A DNA stretch of 64,000 nt from Mycobacterium sp. JS623 (GCF_000328565.1 NC_019966.1:2356001-2420000), one strand, 5' to 3'. Shown: positions 51,560 to 59,750, counted from the first letter of the stretch. The notes: generated by a model from the letters alone, not told the origin. Numbers and translations are program-made.

Positions 51560-52309
51560 GTGTCCGGCCGTACTTTGCTCGCCGACCGGCTGCGTGACGA
51601 GTTGCTGGAGGAGATCTCCAGTTCGCGGTTGCAGCCCGGGACCAAGTTGCCGAGCGAGGGAGAACTAGCCAAGCGCTTCAAGGTATCTCGCGCGACGGTG
51701 CGAGAAGCGGTGCGCGGGCTGGTCGAGGCCGGATATGTCAGTCGTCGTCGCGGATCGGGGAGCTACATCACCGAGCGGCGGCGCATGCCACACGGACTCG
51801 ATGCGACGCTGAGCTACCTCGCGATGATCGAGACGGCGGGGGCCCGCGCTGGCATGCGCATCCTGCAAGCAGCCTTCGAGCCGTGCGAACCAGACGACGC
51901 TGCACTGCAACTCGAGTCGGGCGACACCGTGCTGGCGGTCGAGCGGGTGCGCACGGCCAACGATCAACCGGTGATCTACTCGCTTGACCGCATCCCCGCT
52001 CGGCTGCTGCGTACCGACCTCGATCTCAAGCACCTGGATCCGTCGCTGTTCGCGCTGCTGAGTTCCTGCGGGCACGCGGCGGACCACGCCACCGCGACGC
52101 TGCGGGCGGTCGCCAGCACCAGCCAGACCGCGAAGGTGCTTGGCGTGCGGAGGGGCAGGCCGCTGCTGTACATCGAGGAAGTCGACTATGGGCGCGACGG
52201 CACCCCGGTGATGCTGTCGCGCGAGTGGCATGTGTCCGAAGCCTTCGATGTCCGAATCAATCGGAAGGCCAATACGCTGCGCGCCGTCTCGGCGTCGACG
52301 ACCGCATAA
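51560..52309 (+). CDS. GntR-family regulator (HutC type, UTRA domain)
   Basis: 249-residue regulator: winged helix LADRLRDELLEEISSSRLQPGTKLPSEGELAKRFKVSRATVREAVRGLVEAGYV (residues about 7-60) and a UTRA effector domain (LQLESGDTVLAVERVRTAND, VIYSLDRIPARLL, PLLYIEEVDY, YGRDGTPVMLSREW). HutC-type proteins sense sugars or amine-derived ligands and bind TGGTCTAGACCA-like sites. The GTG at 51560 lies 10 bp after the TIM-barrel gene, so it closes the cassette. A TGGTCT-containing element upstream of glnA4 and the permease is a candidate target. Confidence 0.9.
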   Translation: MSGRTLLADRLRDELLEEISSSRLQPGTKLPSEGELAKRFKVSRATVREAVRGLVEAGYVSRRRGSGSYITERRRMPHGLDATLSYLAMIETAGARAGMRILQAAFEPCEPDDAALQLESGDTVLAVERVRTANDQPVIYSLDRIPARLLRTDLDLKHLDPSLFALLSSCGHAADHATATLRAVASTSQTAKVLGVRRGRPLLYIEEVDYGRDGTPVMLSREWHVSEAFDVRINRKANTLRAVSASTTA

Positions 52310-52325
52310 CCGGTGTTATTGAGTT

Positions 52326-52349
52326 CTAATGGTCTGATGCCCTACCTTT
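52326..52349. promoter_or_regulatory. Shared 24-nt element, copy 2 (glnA4 promoter)
   Basis: CTAATGGTCTGA... with core GGTCTG-N4-CCTACCTTT, 20 of 24 bases identical to 46222-46245. It is 71 bp upstream of the glnA4 ATG and 16 bp after the GntR stop. A second possible half-site, AGGTCAGACAGG, lies at 52375-52386. Supports co-regulation of transporter and glutamylation genes. Confidence 0.65.
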
Positions 52350-52419
52350 AGGGTGAGAATTCGCTAAATCTCCAAGGTCAGACAGGCGGGATGTGGTTTC
52401 CAATGGTTGACTTCTCGTC

Positions 52420-53778
52420 ATGACTGGCATGTTGTCGCAATCCGAGCTCGAGTCGCTGGTGGCCGCAGGCGACATCGACACCGTCATAGTCGCGTTCTGT
52501 GACATGCAGGGCCGGTTGACCGGCAAACGGGTTTCGGCCCGCCTGTTCGTCGAGGACGTCGCCGCCCACGGCGCTGAGTGTTGCAACTATCTGCTCGCAG
52601 TCGACGTCGACATGAACACGGTTGACGGCTACGCCATCTCCAGCTGGGAGACCGGCTACGGCGACATGGTGATGACGCCCGATTTCGCCACGCTGCGGCT
52701 GCTGCCGTGGCTGCCCGGCACCGCGATGGTGATGGCCGACTTGTCGTGGACCGACGGCACCCCTGTCACCCAGGCGCCGCGCAGCATCCTCAATCGCCAG
52801 ATCGACCGGCTCGCCGAGCGCGGTCTGGTGCCCTACGTGGGCACCGAGCTGGAGTTCATGGTGTTCGACGACGGTTTCCGTCAGGCGTGGGCGAAGGGCT
52901 ACCGAGGACTGACCCCGGCCACCGATTACAACGTCGACTACGCGATGCTGGCGTCCACCCGGATGGAGCCGCTGCTGCGCGACATCCGGCTGGCGATGGA
53001 CGGCGCGGGCATGTACTGCGAAGGCGTCAAGGGTGAATGCAATTACGGCCAGCAGGAGATCGCATTCCGCTACGACCATGCGCGCGTTACATGCGACAAC
53101 CACACGATCTACAAGAACGGCGCCAAGGAGATCGCCGACCAGCACGGCAAGAGCCTGACGTTCATGGCCAAGTTCGACGAGCGCGAAGGCAACAGCTGCC
53201 ACATCCACATCTCGCTTCGCGGTGACGACGGCGCGGCGGTGTTCGCCGATAAAGATGACGAGCTAGGTATGTCGCCGATGTTCCGCAGCTTCATCGCAGG
53301 GCAGCTCGCGACAATGCGCGAGCTGACATTGTTGTACGCGCCGAACATCAACTCCTACAAGCGATTCGTGGAGGGCAGCTTCGCGCCGACCGCGATCGCG
53401 TGGGGTCTGGACAACCGGACCTGCGCGCTGCGCGTTGTTGGCCACGGGCACGGCATGCGGATGGAGAACAGGGCCCCCGGTGGCGACGTCAATCAGTACC
53501 TCGCCGTATCCGCTTTGATCGCGGGCGGACTCTATGGCATCGAACGAGAGCTCGACTTGCCGGAAGCGTTGGAGGGCAACGCCTATACGTCCGGGGCGGA
53601 ACGGTTGCCCACCACGTTGGCCGAGGCCGCTGCGCTGTTCGGCAAGTCCGAGGTGGCCCGCGAGGCATTCGGCGACGACGTCGTGGAGCACTACCTGAAC
53701 AACGCACGGATCGAACTGAACGCGTTCAACGGTGCGGTGACGGATTGGGAAAGGGTGCGAGGTTTTGAGCGGCTCTAG
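52420..53778 (+). CDS. glnA4: Glutamine synthetase-like GlnA4 (gamma-glutamyl-amine ligase)
   Basis: 452-residue type III glutamine-synthetase-like enzyme, equivalent by order and sequence to M. tuberculosis Rv2860c. Motifs: TELEFMVFDDGF, the GECNYGQQEIAF metal/ATP segment, NSCHIHISLRGDDG and YKRFVEGSFAPTAIAWGLDNRTCALRV (about 307-333). No adenylylation-site context of GlnA1. GlnA4 of Streptomyces coelicolor is reported to be a gamma-glutamylethanolamide synthetase, so the likely reaction is glutamate + ethanolamine + ATP. The ATG at 52420 lacks a strong ribosome-binding site. The stop overlaps the hydrolase start by 14 bp. Confidence 0.9.
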   Translation: MTGMLSQSELESLVAAGDIDTVIVAFCDMQGRLTGKRVSARLFVEDVAAHGAECCNYLLAVDVDMNTVDGYAISSWETGYGDMVMTPDFATLRLLPWLPGTAMVMADLSWTDGTPVTQAPRSILNRQIDRLAERGLVPYVGTELEFMVFDDGFRQAWAKGYRGLTPATDYNVDYAMLASTRMEPLLRDIRLAMDGAGMYCEGVKGECNYGQQEIAFRYDHARVTCDNHTIYKNGAKEIADQHGKSLTFMAKFDEREGNSCHIHISLRGDDGAAVFADKDDELGMSPMFRSFIAGQLATMRELTLLYAPNINSYKRFVEGSFAPTAIAWGLDNRTCALRVVGHGHGMRMENRAPGGDVNQYLAVSALIAGGLYGIERELDLPEALEGNAYTSGAERLPTTLAEAAALFGKSEVAREAFGDDVVEHYLNNARIELNAFNGAVTDWERVRGFERL

Positions 53779-54544
53779 ACCGGTTATCGGACTCACCACG
53801 TATCTGCAGCAGGCACAGACCGGGGTGTGGGACGTGCGGGCCAGCTTTCTGCCCGCCATCTACATCGACGGGGTGAACATGGCTGGCGGCATCGCCGGGT
53901 TGCTTCCGCCGCAGCCGGTGGACGCCGAGATCGCCTCGCGGATTCTTGACGGCCTGGACGGGCTGATCCTCACCGGGGGTCGCGACGTGGTACCGGAAGG
54001 CTATGGGCAGCAACCACATCCAGCCACGGATGAAGCGGTCGCCGACAACCGCCAGCGCGACGCGCTCGAGTACGCGTTGGTGCGCGAGGCGATCCTGCGG
54101 GGCATACCGCTGTTGGGCATCTGCCGCGGGGCACAGGTGATCAACGTCGCGCTGGGCGGGACGCTGCACCAGCATCTGCCCGATGTCGTCGGCCACGCGC
54201 ACCACCAGCAAGGCAATGCGGTGTTCTCCACATCCGCGGTGCGTACCGTGCCGGGAACGCGGCTGGCCTCGTTGATCGGCGAGTCGTCGGACGCGCAGTG
54301 CTATCACCACCAGGCCATTGACAAGCTGGGCGACGGCCTGATCGTGTCCGCTCAGGACTCCGATGGGGTCATCGAGGCCGTCGAAATCCCCGGGGAGAAC
54401 TTCGTTTTGGCGGTCCAATGGCATCCCGAGGAACGCTTGGATGATCTGCGGCTGTTCGCCGCGGTGGTGCAGGCTGCGGCCGTGTACGCGAAGGAAACCC
54501 CTGGGGGCAGGAGCGAAGCGACTCGGGGGAAGGTAGGAGCGTGA
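53765..54544 (+). CDS. Gamma-glutamyl hydrolase, class I GATase-like (PuuD type)
   Basis: 259-residue peptidase C26 protein (Rv2859c equivalent) that would release glutamate from the oxidised gamma-glutamyl intermediate. Catalytic Cys in LLGICRGAQVINVALGG (about 120) and His/Glu in QWHPEERLDD (about 221). YHHQAIDKLGDGL is also typical. The start is a TTG at 53765, within the end of glnA4, with GAGG 5 nt upstream; no better start precedes RPVIGLTTYLQQ. The next gene overlaps it by one base, giving tight coupling to the aldehyde dehydrogenase. Confidence 0.9.
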   Translation: MSGSRPVIGLTTYLQQAQTGVWDVRASFLPAIYIDGVNMAGGIAGLLPPQPVDAEIASRILDGLDGLILTGGRDVVPEGYGQQPHPATDEAVADNRQRDALEYALVREAILRGIPLLGICRGAQVINVALGGTLHQHLPDVVGHAHHQQGNAVFSTSAVRTVPGTRLASLIGESSDAQCYHHQAIDKLGDGLIVSAQDSDGVIEAVEIPGENFVLAVQWHPEERLDDLRLFAAVVQAAAVYAKETPGGRSEATRGKVGA

Positions 54545-55905
54545 TGTCCTCGGAAATCATCAACCCGGCCACCGAAGAGGTGCTGCGCACGGTCGAGCAG
54601 ACCGACGAGGCGGGGGTCGACGATGCGGTGGCCCGCGCCAAGGCGGCGCAACGCGATTGGGCACGACTGGCCCCCGCCGAGCGTGCGGCGGCGCTGCGCT
54701 CCTTCGCCGCGATGGTCGACGCGCACGTCGGCGAGCTTGCGGAGCTGGAGGTCGCCAACTCCGGTCACCCGATCAGCAACGCGGAGTGGGAGGCCGGCCA
54801 CGTCCGCGACGTGCTGCAGTACTACTCGGCGACTCCGGAGCGGTTGTCCGGCAAGCAGATTCCGGTGGCGGGTGGACTCGACATCACGTTCAACGAACCG
54901 CTCGGCGTCGTCGGCGTCATCACGCCGTGGAACTTCCCGATGACGATCGCGTCGTGGGGCTTCGCGCCCGCGCTGGCCGCCGGCAATGCGGTCCTGGTCA
55001 AGCCGGCGGAGTGGACGCCGCTGACCACGATCCGGCTCGGCGAGCTCGCCGCCGAGGCGGGTCTGCCCGCTGACCTGTTCCAGGTATTGCCGGGCAAGGG
55101 TTCGGTCGTGGGGGAGCGTTTCGTCAGCCATCCCGATGTACGCAAGATCGTGTTCACCGGGTCGACCGAGGTCGGCACGCGGGTGATGGCCGGGGCCGCC
55201 GCTCAGGTCAAGCGCGTCACCCTTGAGCTGGGCGGTAAGAGCGCCAACATCGTGTTCGACGACTGCGACCTGGAGAAGGCCGCGGCGACTGCACCCTACG
55301 GTGTATTCGACAACGCGGGACAGGACTGCTGCGCCCGGAGCCGAATCCTGGTGCAGCGCAGCGTCTACGACCGGTTCATGGAGCTGCTCGAGCCAGCGGT
55401 CAAGGGTGTTGTGGTCGGTGACCCGAGGAACAAGGACACCGAGATGGGTCCACTGGTCTCGAAACCGCACTGGAATACGGTGGCGTCGTTCGTGCCTGAC
55501 GATGCGCCAGTCGCGTTCCGAGGCGATGCGCCGTCGGGACCGGGCTACTGGTTCCCGCCGACGGTGTTGACGCCGTCGCGTACCGACCGCACCGTCACCG
55601 AGGAGATCTTCGGGCCAGTGGTGACGGTGCTGCCGTTCGAGAATGAGGCTGACGCCATCGCGCTCGCCAATGACACGCCGTATGGGTTGTCGGGCTCGAT
55701 ATGGACCGACAACCTGTCGCGGGCGCTGAGGGTGTCGCGCGCTGTGGAATCCGGGAATCTGTCGGTCAATTCGCACTCGTCGGTGCGCTACAACACGCCG
55801 TTCGGCGGGTTCAAGCAGTCGGGACTGGGTCGCGAGCTCGGCCCCGACGCGCCGCTGTCGTTTACCGAAACCAAAAACGTCTTCTACGCGATCGGAGATG
55901 CCTGA
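54544..55905 (+). CDS. aldC: Aldehyde dehydrogenase AldC
   Basis: 453-residue NAD(P)-dependent aldehyde dehydrogenase, closely matching remembered M. tuberculosis AldC (Rv2858c). Motifs: GVITPWNFPMTIASWG, FTGSTEVGTRVMAG, catalytic Glu in LELGGKSANIVF, catalytic Cys in NAGQDCCARSRI, EEIFGPVVTVLPF and the C-terminal YNTPFGGFKQSGLGRE. In the puu-type pathway it oxidises the gamma-glutamyl aldehyde. GTG at 54541 or ATG at 54544 are possible; the ATG aligns with the M. tuberculosis start, with GGAG upstream. It overlaps both neighbours. Confidence 0.93.
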   Translation: MSSEIINPATEEVLRTVEQTDEAGVDDAVARAKAAQRDWARLAPAERAAALRSFAAMVDAHVGELAELEVANSGHPISNAEWEAGHVRDVLQYYSATPERLSGKQIPVAGGLDITFNEPLGVVGVITPWNFPMTIASWGFAPALAAGNAVLVKPAEWTPLTTIRLGELAAEAGLPADLFQVLPGKGSVVGERFVSHPDVRKIVFTGSTEVGTRVMAGAAAQVKRVTLELGGKSANIVFDDCDLEKAAATAPYGVFDNAGQDCCARSRILVQRSVYDRFMELLEPAVKGVVVGDPRNKDTEMGPLVSKPHWNTVASFVPDDAPVAFRGDAPSGPGYWFPPTVLTPSRTDRTVTEEIFGPVVTVLPFENEADAIALANDTPYGLSGSIWTDNLSRALRVSRAVESGNLSVNSHSSVRYNTPFGGFKQSGLGRELGPDAPLSFTETKNVFYAIGDA

Positions 55906-56678
55906 TGGATCTGACCCAACGACTGGCCGGCAAGGTCGCGGTGATCACCGGCGGGGCCGGAGGCATCGGACTTGCAACCGGCCGGCGGATGCACGCCGAA
56001 GGCGCGAGGATCGTGGTCGGCGACATCGACCCGACGGCGGGCAAGGTCGCGGCCGACGAACTCGACGGATTGTTTGTCCCCGTTGATGTCTCGGACGAAG
56101 CGGCCGTCGACAACCTGTTCGACACCGCCGCCGACACCTATGGCTCGGTCGACATCGCGTTCAACAACGCAGGCATCTCACCGCCAGACGACGACGTCAT
56201 CGAAACGACCGAGCTGCCCGCGTGGCAGAAGGTGCAGGACATCAACCTCAAGTCGGTGTACCTGTCCTGCCGGGCGGCGCTGCGCCACATGGTGCCGGCC
56301 GGGAAGGGGTCGATCATCAACACCGCGTCGTTCGTCGCGGTGATGGGCTCGGCGACCTCGCAGATCTCCTACACCGCATCCAAGGGCGGCGTGCTGGCGA
56401 TGTCGCGCGAGCTCGGAATTCAGTACGCGCGCAGTGGTATTCGGGTCAATGCGCTGTGTCCCGGCCCGGTCAACACCCCGCTGCTGCAGGAATTGTTCGC
56501 CAAGGATCCCGAACGCGCGGCGCGTCGGCTGGTGCACGTGCCGATGGGCCGGTTCGCCGAGCCGGAGGAGCTAGCCGCCGCGGTGGCTTTCCTCGCCAGC
56601 GATGATTCGTCGTTCATCACTGGCGCCACCTTCCTGGTCGACGGTGGCATCAGCGGCCACTACGTCACGCCGATCTAA
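55905..56678 (+). CDS. Short-chain dehydrogenase (Rv2857c type)
   Basis: 257-residue SDR: cofactor motif VITGGAGGIGLATGRRM with Asp in VVGDIDPTAGK (NAD preference), NNAG in FNNAGISPPDD, catalytic Ser in NTASFVAVMG, Tyr/Lys in ISYTASKGG and the end ITGATFLVDGGIS. It starts on the last base of aldC and touches the GntR gene, so is fully within the operon. It may oxidise the hydroxyl of gamma-glutamylethanolamide to the aldehyde before AldC acts, filling the step that an alcohol dehydrogenase must do; this is inference from pathway logic. Confidence 0.92.
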   Translation: MDLTQRLAGKVAVITGGAGGIGLATGRRMHAEGARIVVGDIDPTAGKVAADELDGLFVPVDVSDEAAVDNLFDTAADTYGSVDIAFNNAGISPPDDDVIETTELPAWQKVQDINLKSVYLSCRAALRHMVPAGKGSIINTASFVAVMGSATSQISYTASKGGVLAMSRELGIQYARSGIRVNALCPGPVNTPLLQELFAKDPERAARRLVHVPMGRFAEPEELAAAVAFLASDDSSFITGATFLVDGGISGHYVTPI

Positions 56679-57397
56679 TGTCTGCCGACCCGGACGTCCC
56701 ATTGGCCAGCGAGGCATTGCTGCGCCCGGTCCGTCCTGGGAACCCGTTCGAGGACACGGTCGAACGGCTGCTGCAGAACATCAGGCTAGGTGTGCTGCAG
56801 CCGGGCGAATCGCTTCCGCCCGAACGCGAACTGGCCGCGCGGCTCGGGGTCAGCCGCGACACTGTGCGCGAGGCCATCAAGTCACTGGCCGACGCGGGAT
56901 ATCTGGTGTCGCGTCGCGGTCGCTACGGCGGTACGTTCCTGGCCGACGAACTGCCCCGCCATACCGACAGCCCGCGCGTCAGCCGTGAGGAGCTCGACGA
57001 TGCGTTGCGTCTGCGGGAGATTCTCGAGGTCGGCGCGGCACGAATGGCGGCCAGTCGCACGCTGACCGCGGGGGAGCGGGAAGTGTTGTGGTCGCGGATG
57101 ACCGATGTCCGCGGCGCCCCGCCCGACGACTATCGGCGGCTGGACTCGCGGCTGCATCTGGCGATTGCGGAGGCGGCGGGCTCGCCGTCGTTGGTCCCGC
57201 TGGTCGCCGAGAATCGGATGCGGTTGAACGCGCTGCTCGACCAGATTCCGTTGCTGCCCCGCAATATCGCACACTCGGACGAACAGCACGAGGCGATCGT
57301 CCTCGCGATCCTGGCCGCCGACGGTGACGGTGCAGCCGCGGCGATGCGAGCACACGTCGCGGGTTCTGCCGCTCTGCTGCATGGCTTCCTGGACTGA
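56678..57397 (+). CDS. GntR-family regulator (FadR type)
   Basis: 239-residue regulator. Winged helix: FEDTVERLLQNIRLGVLQPGESLPPERELAARLGVSRDTVREAIKSLADAGYL (about residues 25-77); FCD all-helical effector domain with metal-ligand-type residues in RLDSRLHLAIAEAAGS and SDEQHEAIVLAILAADG. ATG in TAATG overlap with the SDR stop. It probably controls the amine operon in response to an organic acid. Its site may be the AAGTTGTCTGACAACTT palindrome upstream of the transporter. It is the second regulator in the same island. Confidence 0.92.
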   Translation: MSADPDVPLASEALLRPVRPGNPFEDTVERLLQNIRLGVLQPGESLPPERELAARLGVSRDTVREAIKSLADAGYLVSRRGRYGGTFLADELPRHTDSPRVSREELDDALRLREILEVGAARMAASRTLTAGEREVLWSRMTDVRGAPPDDYRRLDSRLHLAIAEAAGSPSLVPLVAENRMRLNALLDQIPLLPRNIAHSDEQHEAIVLAILAADGDGAAAAMRAHVAGSAALLHGFLD

Positions 57398-57412
57398 ACG
57401 AAGAGGTGAGAG

Positions 57413-57760
57413 ATGAAGCCCGCCGGTGTACACCACGTCGCCATCTGCGTCGCCGATGCGAAAAAGGGTTTGGCCTTCTATCGCGACGTGCTCGGGATGA
57501 CGCAACTGCCTCGCCCGGACGTCGGCCCGGGTTTCTGGCTCGATGCTGGCGGTCAGCAGGTCCACCTGATGGAATCCGACGCACAGCCGCCCGGTGCGAA
57601 CCACTTCGCGATCCGTGTCGACGATATCGACGCCGCGGTGGCCGACCTTCAGGAGCATGGAGTCGAAGTGCACCGGGTGCCGCTGATCGCCGGCTCCGGG
57701 CACCAGGCGTTCCTGCATGATCCGTTCGGCAATTTCATCGAGTTGAATCAGCCGGAATAG
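57413..57760 (+). CDS. VOC-family (glyoxalase-like) protein
   Basis: 115-residue single-domain vicinal-oxygen-chelate protein: VHHVAICVADAKKGLAFYRDVLGM, FWLDAGGQQVHLME, ANHFAIRVDDIDAAVADLQEHG and FLHDPFGNFIELNQ. Metal ligand positions His (first strand), Glu/His and Glu (FIELNQ) are present, so it could be an epimerase, lyase or glyoxalase. GAGGTGAG precedes the ATG by 5 nt. It follows the GntR gene by 15 bp and is the last gene of the amine island before the DUF222 element. Substrate unknown. Confidence 0.88.
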   Translation: MKPAGVHHVAICVADAKKGLAFYRDVLGMTQLPRPDVGPGFWLDAGGQQVHLMESDAQPPGANHFAIRVDDIDAAVADLQEHGVEVHRVPLIAGSGHQAFLHDPFGNFIELNQPE

Positions 57761-57766
57761 CGAGGC

Positions 57767-57892
57767 TCAGAACTTCTGTTGGACCGGCTTGTATTTCAGC
57801 GCGTACCGGTAGAAGTCTGCGTTCTTGAGCTGTCCGGCCGCCGCTTCGTCGACGACGACCGTGACGTGCGCATGCAGCTGCACGGCTCGGAG
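57767..57892 (-). pseudogene. C-terminal tail of an unidentified gene beside the DUF222 ORF
   Basis: In the same frame as, and after the stop of, the DUF222 gene, a run of about 41 codons reads HAHVTVVVDEAAAGQLKNA, then DFYRYALKYKPVQQKF and stops at 57767. It looks like the genuine end of a protein, with balanced composition, rather than shadow coding. The upstream part is absent, so the DUF222 gene probably replaced or was inserted into it. The family was not recognised. Confidence 0.45.
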
Positions 57893-59275
57893 TCAGAAGG
57901 GTGGTGGGTCGGCGGCGTATCGGGCGCGGTTGTAAGCGCGTTCGTATTCGATTCGCCGGGTGCGGTCGTGGGTGCGGGTGTGTTTTCGCTTGGGCATGGC
58001 CAAGTCGCGATTCGGTTCGGGCGGTGGATTATTCGGTAGTTGTAATGCCCCGGTGGGGGTGGCGAGTTGGGGAAAGAACTGCGCTCCAACGGGTTTGGTG
58101 GTGTAGGTGCGTTTACTGGGTGATGTCCACACGATGGTGCCGTCGGGCAGTTGGGAGTCGGTCCAGCCGCAGAAGGTTTTCAGCAGGTGGTGAATCCGGC
58201 ATTTCAGCGAATTGTTCGACGGGTGGGTCGGCCCGTACGGGTAGGGCACGCTGTGGTCGATATCGCAACTGATGGCGGGTTGATCGCAGCCAGGAAAGCT
58301 GCAGGTCAGATCGCGGCACTGGACGAACCGGGTCAACGCCGCTGAGGGGCGGTAATTCGGCTCGGCACCCAGGTCTTTGGCGGTGGGCACCGGCCGCAGG
58401 GAGGCGGTGGTGGCCATCTGGGCGACCGTGGCCGCGGGCACCGCGCCGTAGCCGGGCAGATACCCGGGTTTGTCGCTGCTGCCGTCGAGGGTGGCGGCTT
58501 CGGCGATCACATTGATCACCACCGCAGTCGAGGACGCCTCGGTGCCGGCGGCGGGGCAGTCGGGGCAGCCACACAGGCACGGCATGCTCATCGCCCGCGC
58601 GGCCAGCGGCCTCAGCGCGTCGGTGCGACGCTGGGTGGTGGTGCGCGGATCATCCGGGCACACGGTGGCCGCCAGTTCGTCGAGGGCGGCATCGAAAACT
58701 GCCCCATCGGGGCCGCGGACCTCACCATAGATTTCGGCGGTCCCGTTCTGGCTGGGCCGCACCTCGATATGGCGATCCAGATCGCGCTGCTTGGCGATCC
58801 GCACCGCCTCGGGATCGGCGTCGATGACCATCCAGTCGACCAGCTCGCAGATCCTCTCCCGCGAGAGTGTGTTCCAGGCCGGCGCTTTGGCGGCCAACTG
58901 CTCATCGATGCCGGCCAACACCTCGGGGTCATGAATCAGGTCGGTGCGAAAGATCGCCGCGGCGATCACCCGAAAGTCGACCAGCCCGGCCACAAACACC
59001 GCACCCAGTCGTGGGAAGCGTTCGATCAGGGTTTGGCCATAATGCATTTGTGAGGAGGCGCGTTGGCGGCTGATCCCGAGTTCGGCACTGATCTCGGCGG
59101 CGATCTGCTCCCAGCCATCGACCACCCAGAAGTTGTGCTCATCGGTCTGCTCATCGATGCGATTGACGGTGTAGCGGCCGATGGCCATCAACTGATGGGC
59201 AAACGCGGCACGCTCGCCCTGCTGGGCATCACCCATCAGGTCAAGCAATTCCGCATTCCCACATCCTTCGAACAC
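57893..59275 (-). CDS. DUF222/HNH endonuclease (13E12 repeat family)
   Basis: 460-residue member of the mycobacterial 13E12 repeat family: DUF222 helical domain (LMAIGRYTVNR, ELGISRQRASSQMHYGQTLIERFPRL, about residues 1-230), a Cys cluster CLCGCPDCPAAG, and a C-terminal HNH nuclease with FPGCDQPAISCDIDHSVPYP and CRIHHLLKTFCGW, including the zinc Cys pairs and catalytic DH. Such genes occur in many copies per genome and behave as a mobile or recombining family; some carry prophage attachment sites. GTG start at 59275. No flanking repeats were found. The tail of another gene follows directly, suggesting past insertion. Confidence 0.9.
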   Translation of the reverse strand: MFEGCGNAELLDLMGDAQQGERAAFAHQLMAIGRYTVNRIDEQTDEHNFWVVDGWEQIAAEISAELGISRQRASSQMHYGQTLIERFPRLGAVFVAGLVDFRVIAAAIFRTDLIHDPEVLAGIDEQLAAKAPAWNTLSRERICELVDWMVIDADPEAVRIAKQRDLDRHIEVRPSQNGTAEIYGEVRGPDGAVFDAALDELAATVCPDDPRTTTQRRTDALRPLAARAMSMPCLCGCPDCPAAGTEASSTAVVINVIAEAATLDGSSDKPGYLPGYGAVPAATVAQMATTASLRPVPTAKDLGAEPNYRPSAALTRFVQCRDLTCSFPGCDQPAISCDIDHSVPYPYGPTHPSNNSLKCRIHHLLKTFCGWTDSQLPDGTIVWTSPSKRTYTTKPVGAQFFPQLATPTGALQLPNNPPPEPNRDLAMPKRKHTRTHDRTRRIEYERAYNRARYAADPPPF

Positions 59276-59410
59276 ACATTCGATTCTCCAGAAGCCACCG
59301 CCACCCGGCCATACCCAACCGACAACCTGTGGATGAGTTCACCACCGGGGACAACTTCCGGCATGTGTCGGTGCCGTCAGGTATTGCGTCCAAGGGATTA
59401 GCCTTGACGG

Positions 59411-59740
59411 GTGACGCAACCGGCTGATCAGAAGACGGTGCAACGTGCATCGTCGGCGCTCGCCGACGTCGATACCCCGGGGTGGGCGCAGCGGTTCGAC
59501 CTGCTCTCCGACCCCAATCGGCTGGAAATACTGCTCGTGCTGCACCGCGCGCCGGGGATTTGCGTCGGTGACCTGGCGGCGGCGCTCGGCCGATCGGAGA
59601 ACGCGGTCTCCCAGGCATTGCGGGTGCTCAGGCAGCAGGGTTGGGTCTCCTCGACGCGTGTTGGCCGGCTGGTCAGCTATCGGCTCGAAGACGAGATCGT
59701 GCACGATCTGCTGCACCGGATCGGCGCCAGGCACGGCTGA
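59411..59740 (+). CDS. ArsR/SmtB-family transcriptional regulator
   Basis: 109-residue winged-helix regulator: RFDLLSDPNRLEILLVLHRAPGICVGDLAAALGRSENAVSQALRVLRQQGWVSSTRVGRLVSYRLED covers the domain (given for position, residues about 29-95). The single Cys in GICVGDLA is where alpha3 metal sites bear ELCVCDL; here one Cys only, so it may sense a divalent metal through C-terminal His/Asp (DEIVHDLLHRIGARHG) as in Ni/Co sensors, or no metal at all. GTG at 59411 is the first plausible start. A GntR gene follows 10 bp later, which suggests a two-regulator operon. Confidence 0.85.
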   Translation: MTQPADQKTVQRASSALADVDTPGWAQRFDLLSDPNRLEILLVLHRAPGICVGDLAAALGRSENAVSQALRVLRQQGWVSSTRVGRLVSYRLEDEIVHDLLHRIGARHG

Positions 59741-59750
59741 AAGCTGCCAT

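Noticed and set aside
57893-59275. Insertion sequence with transposase
   Set aside because: The product is DUF222/HNH, not a transposase, and no terminal inverted repeats or target duplication were found.
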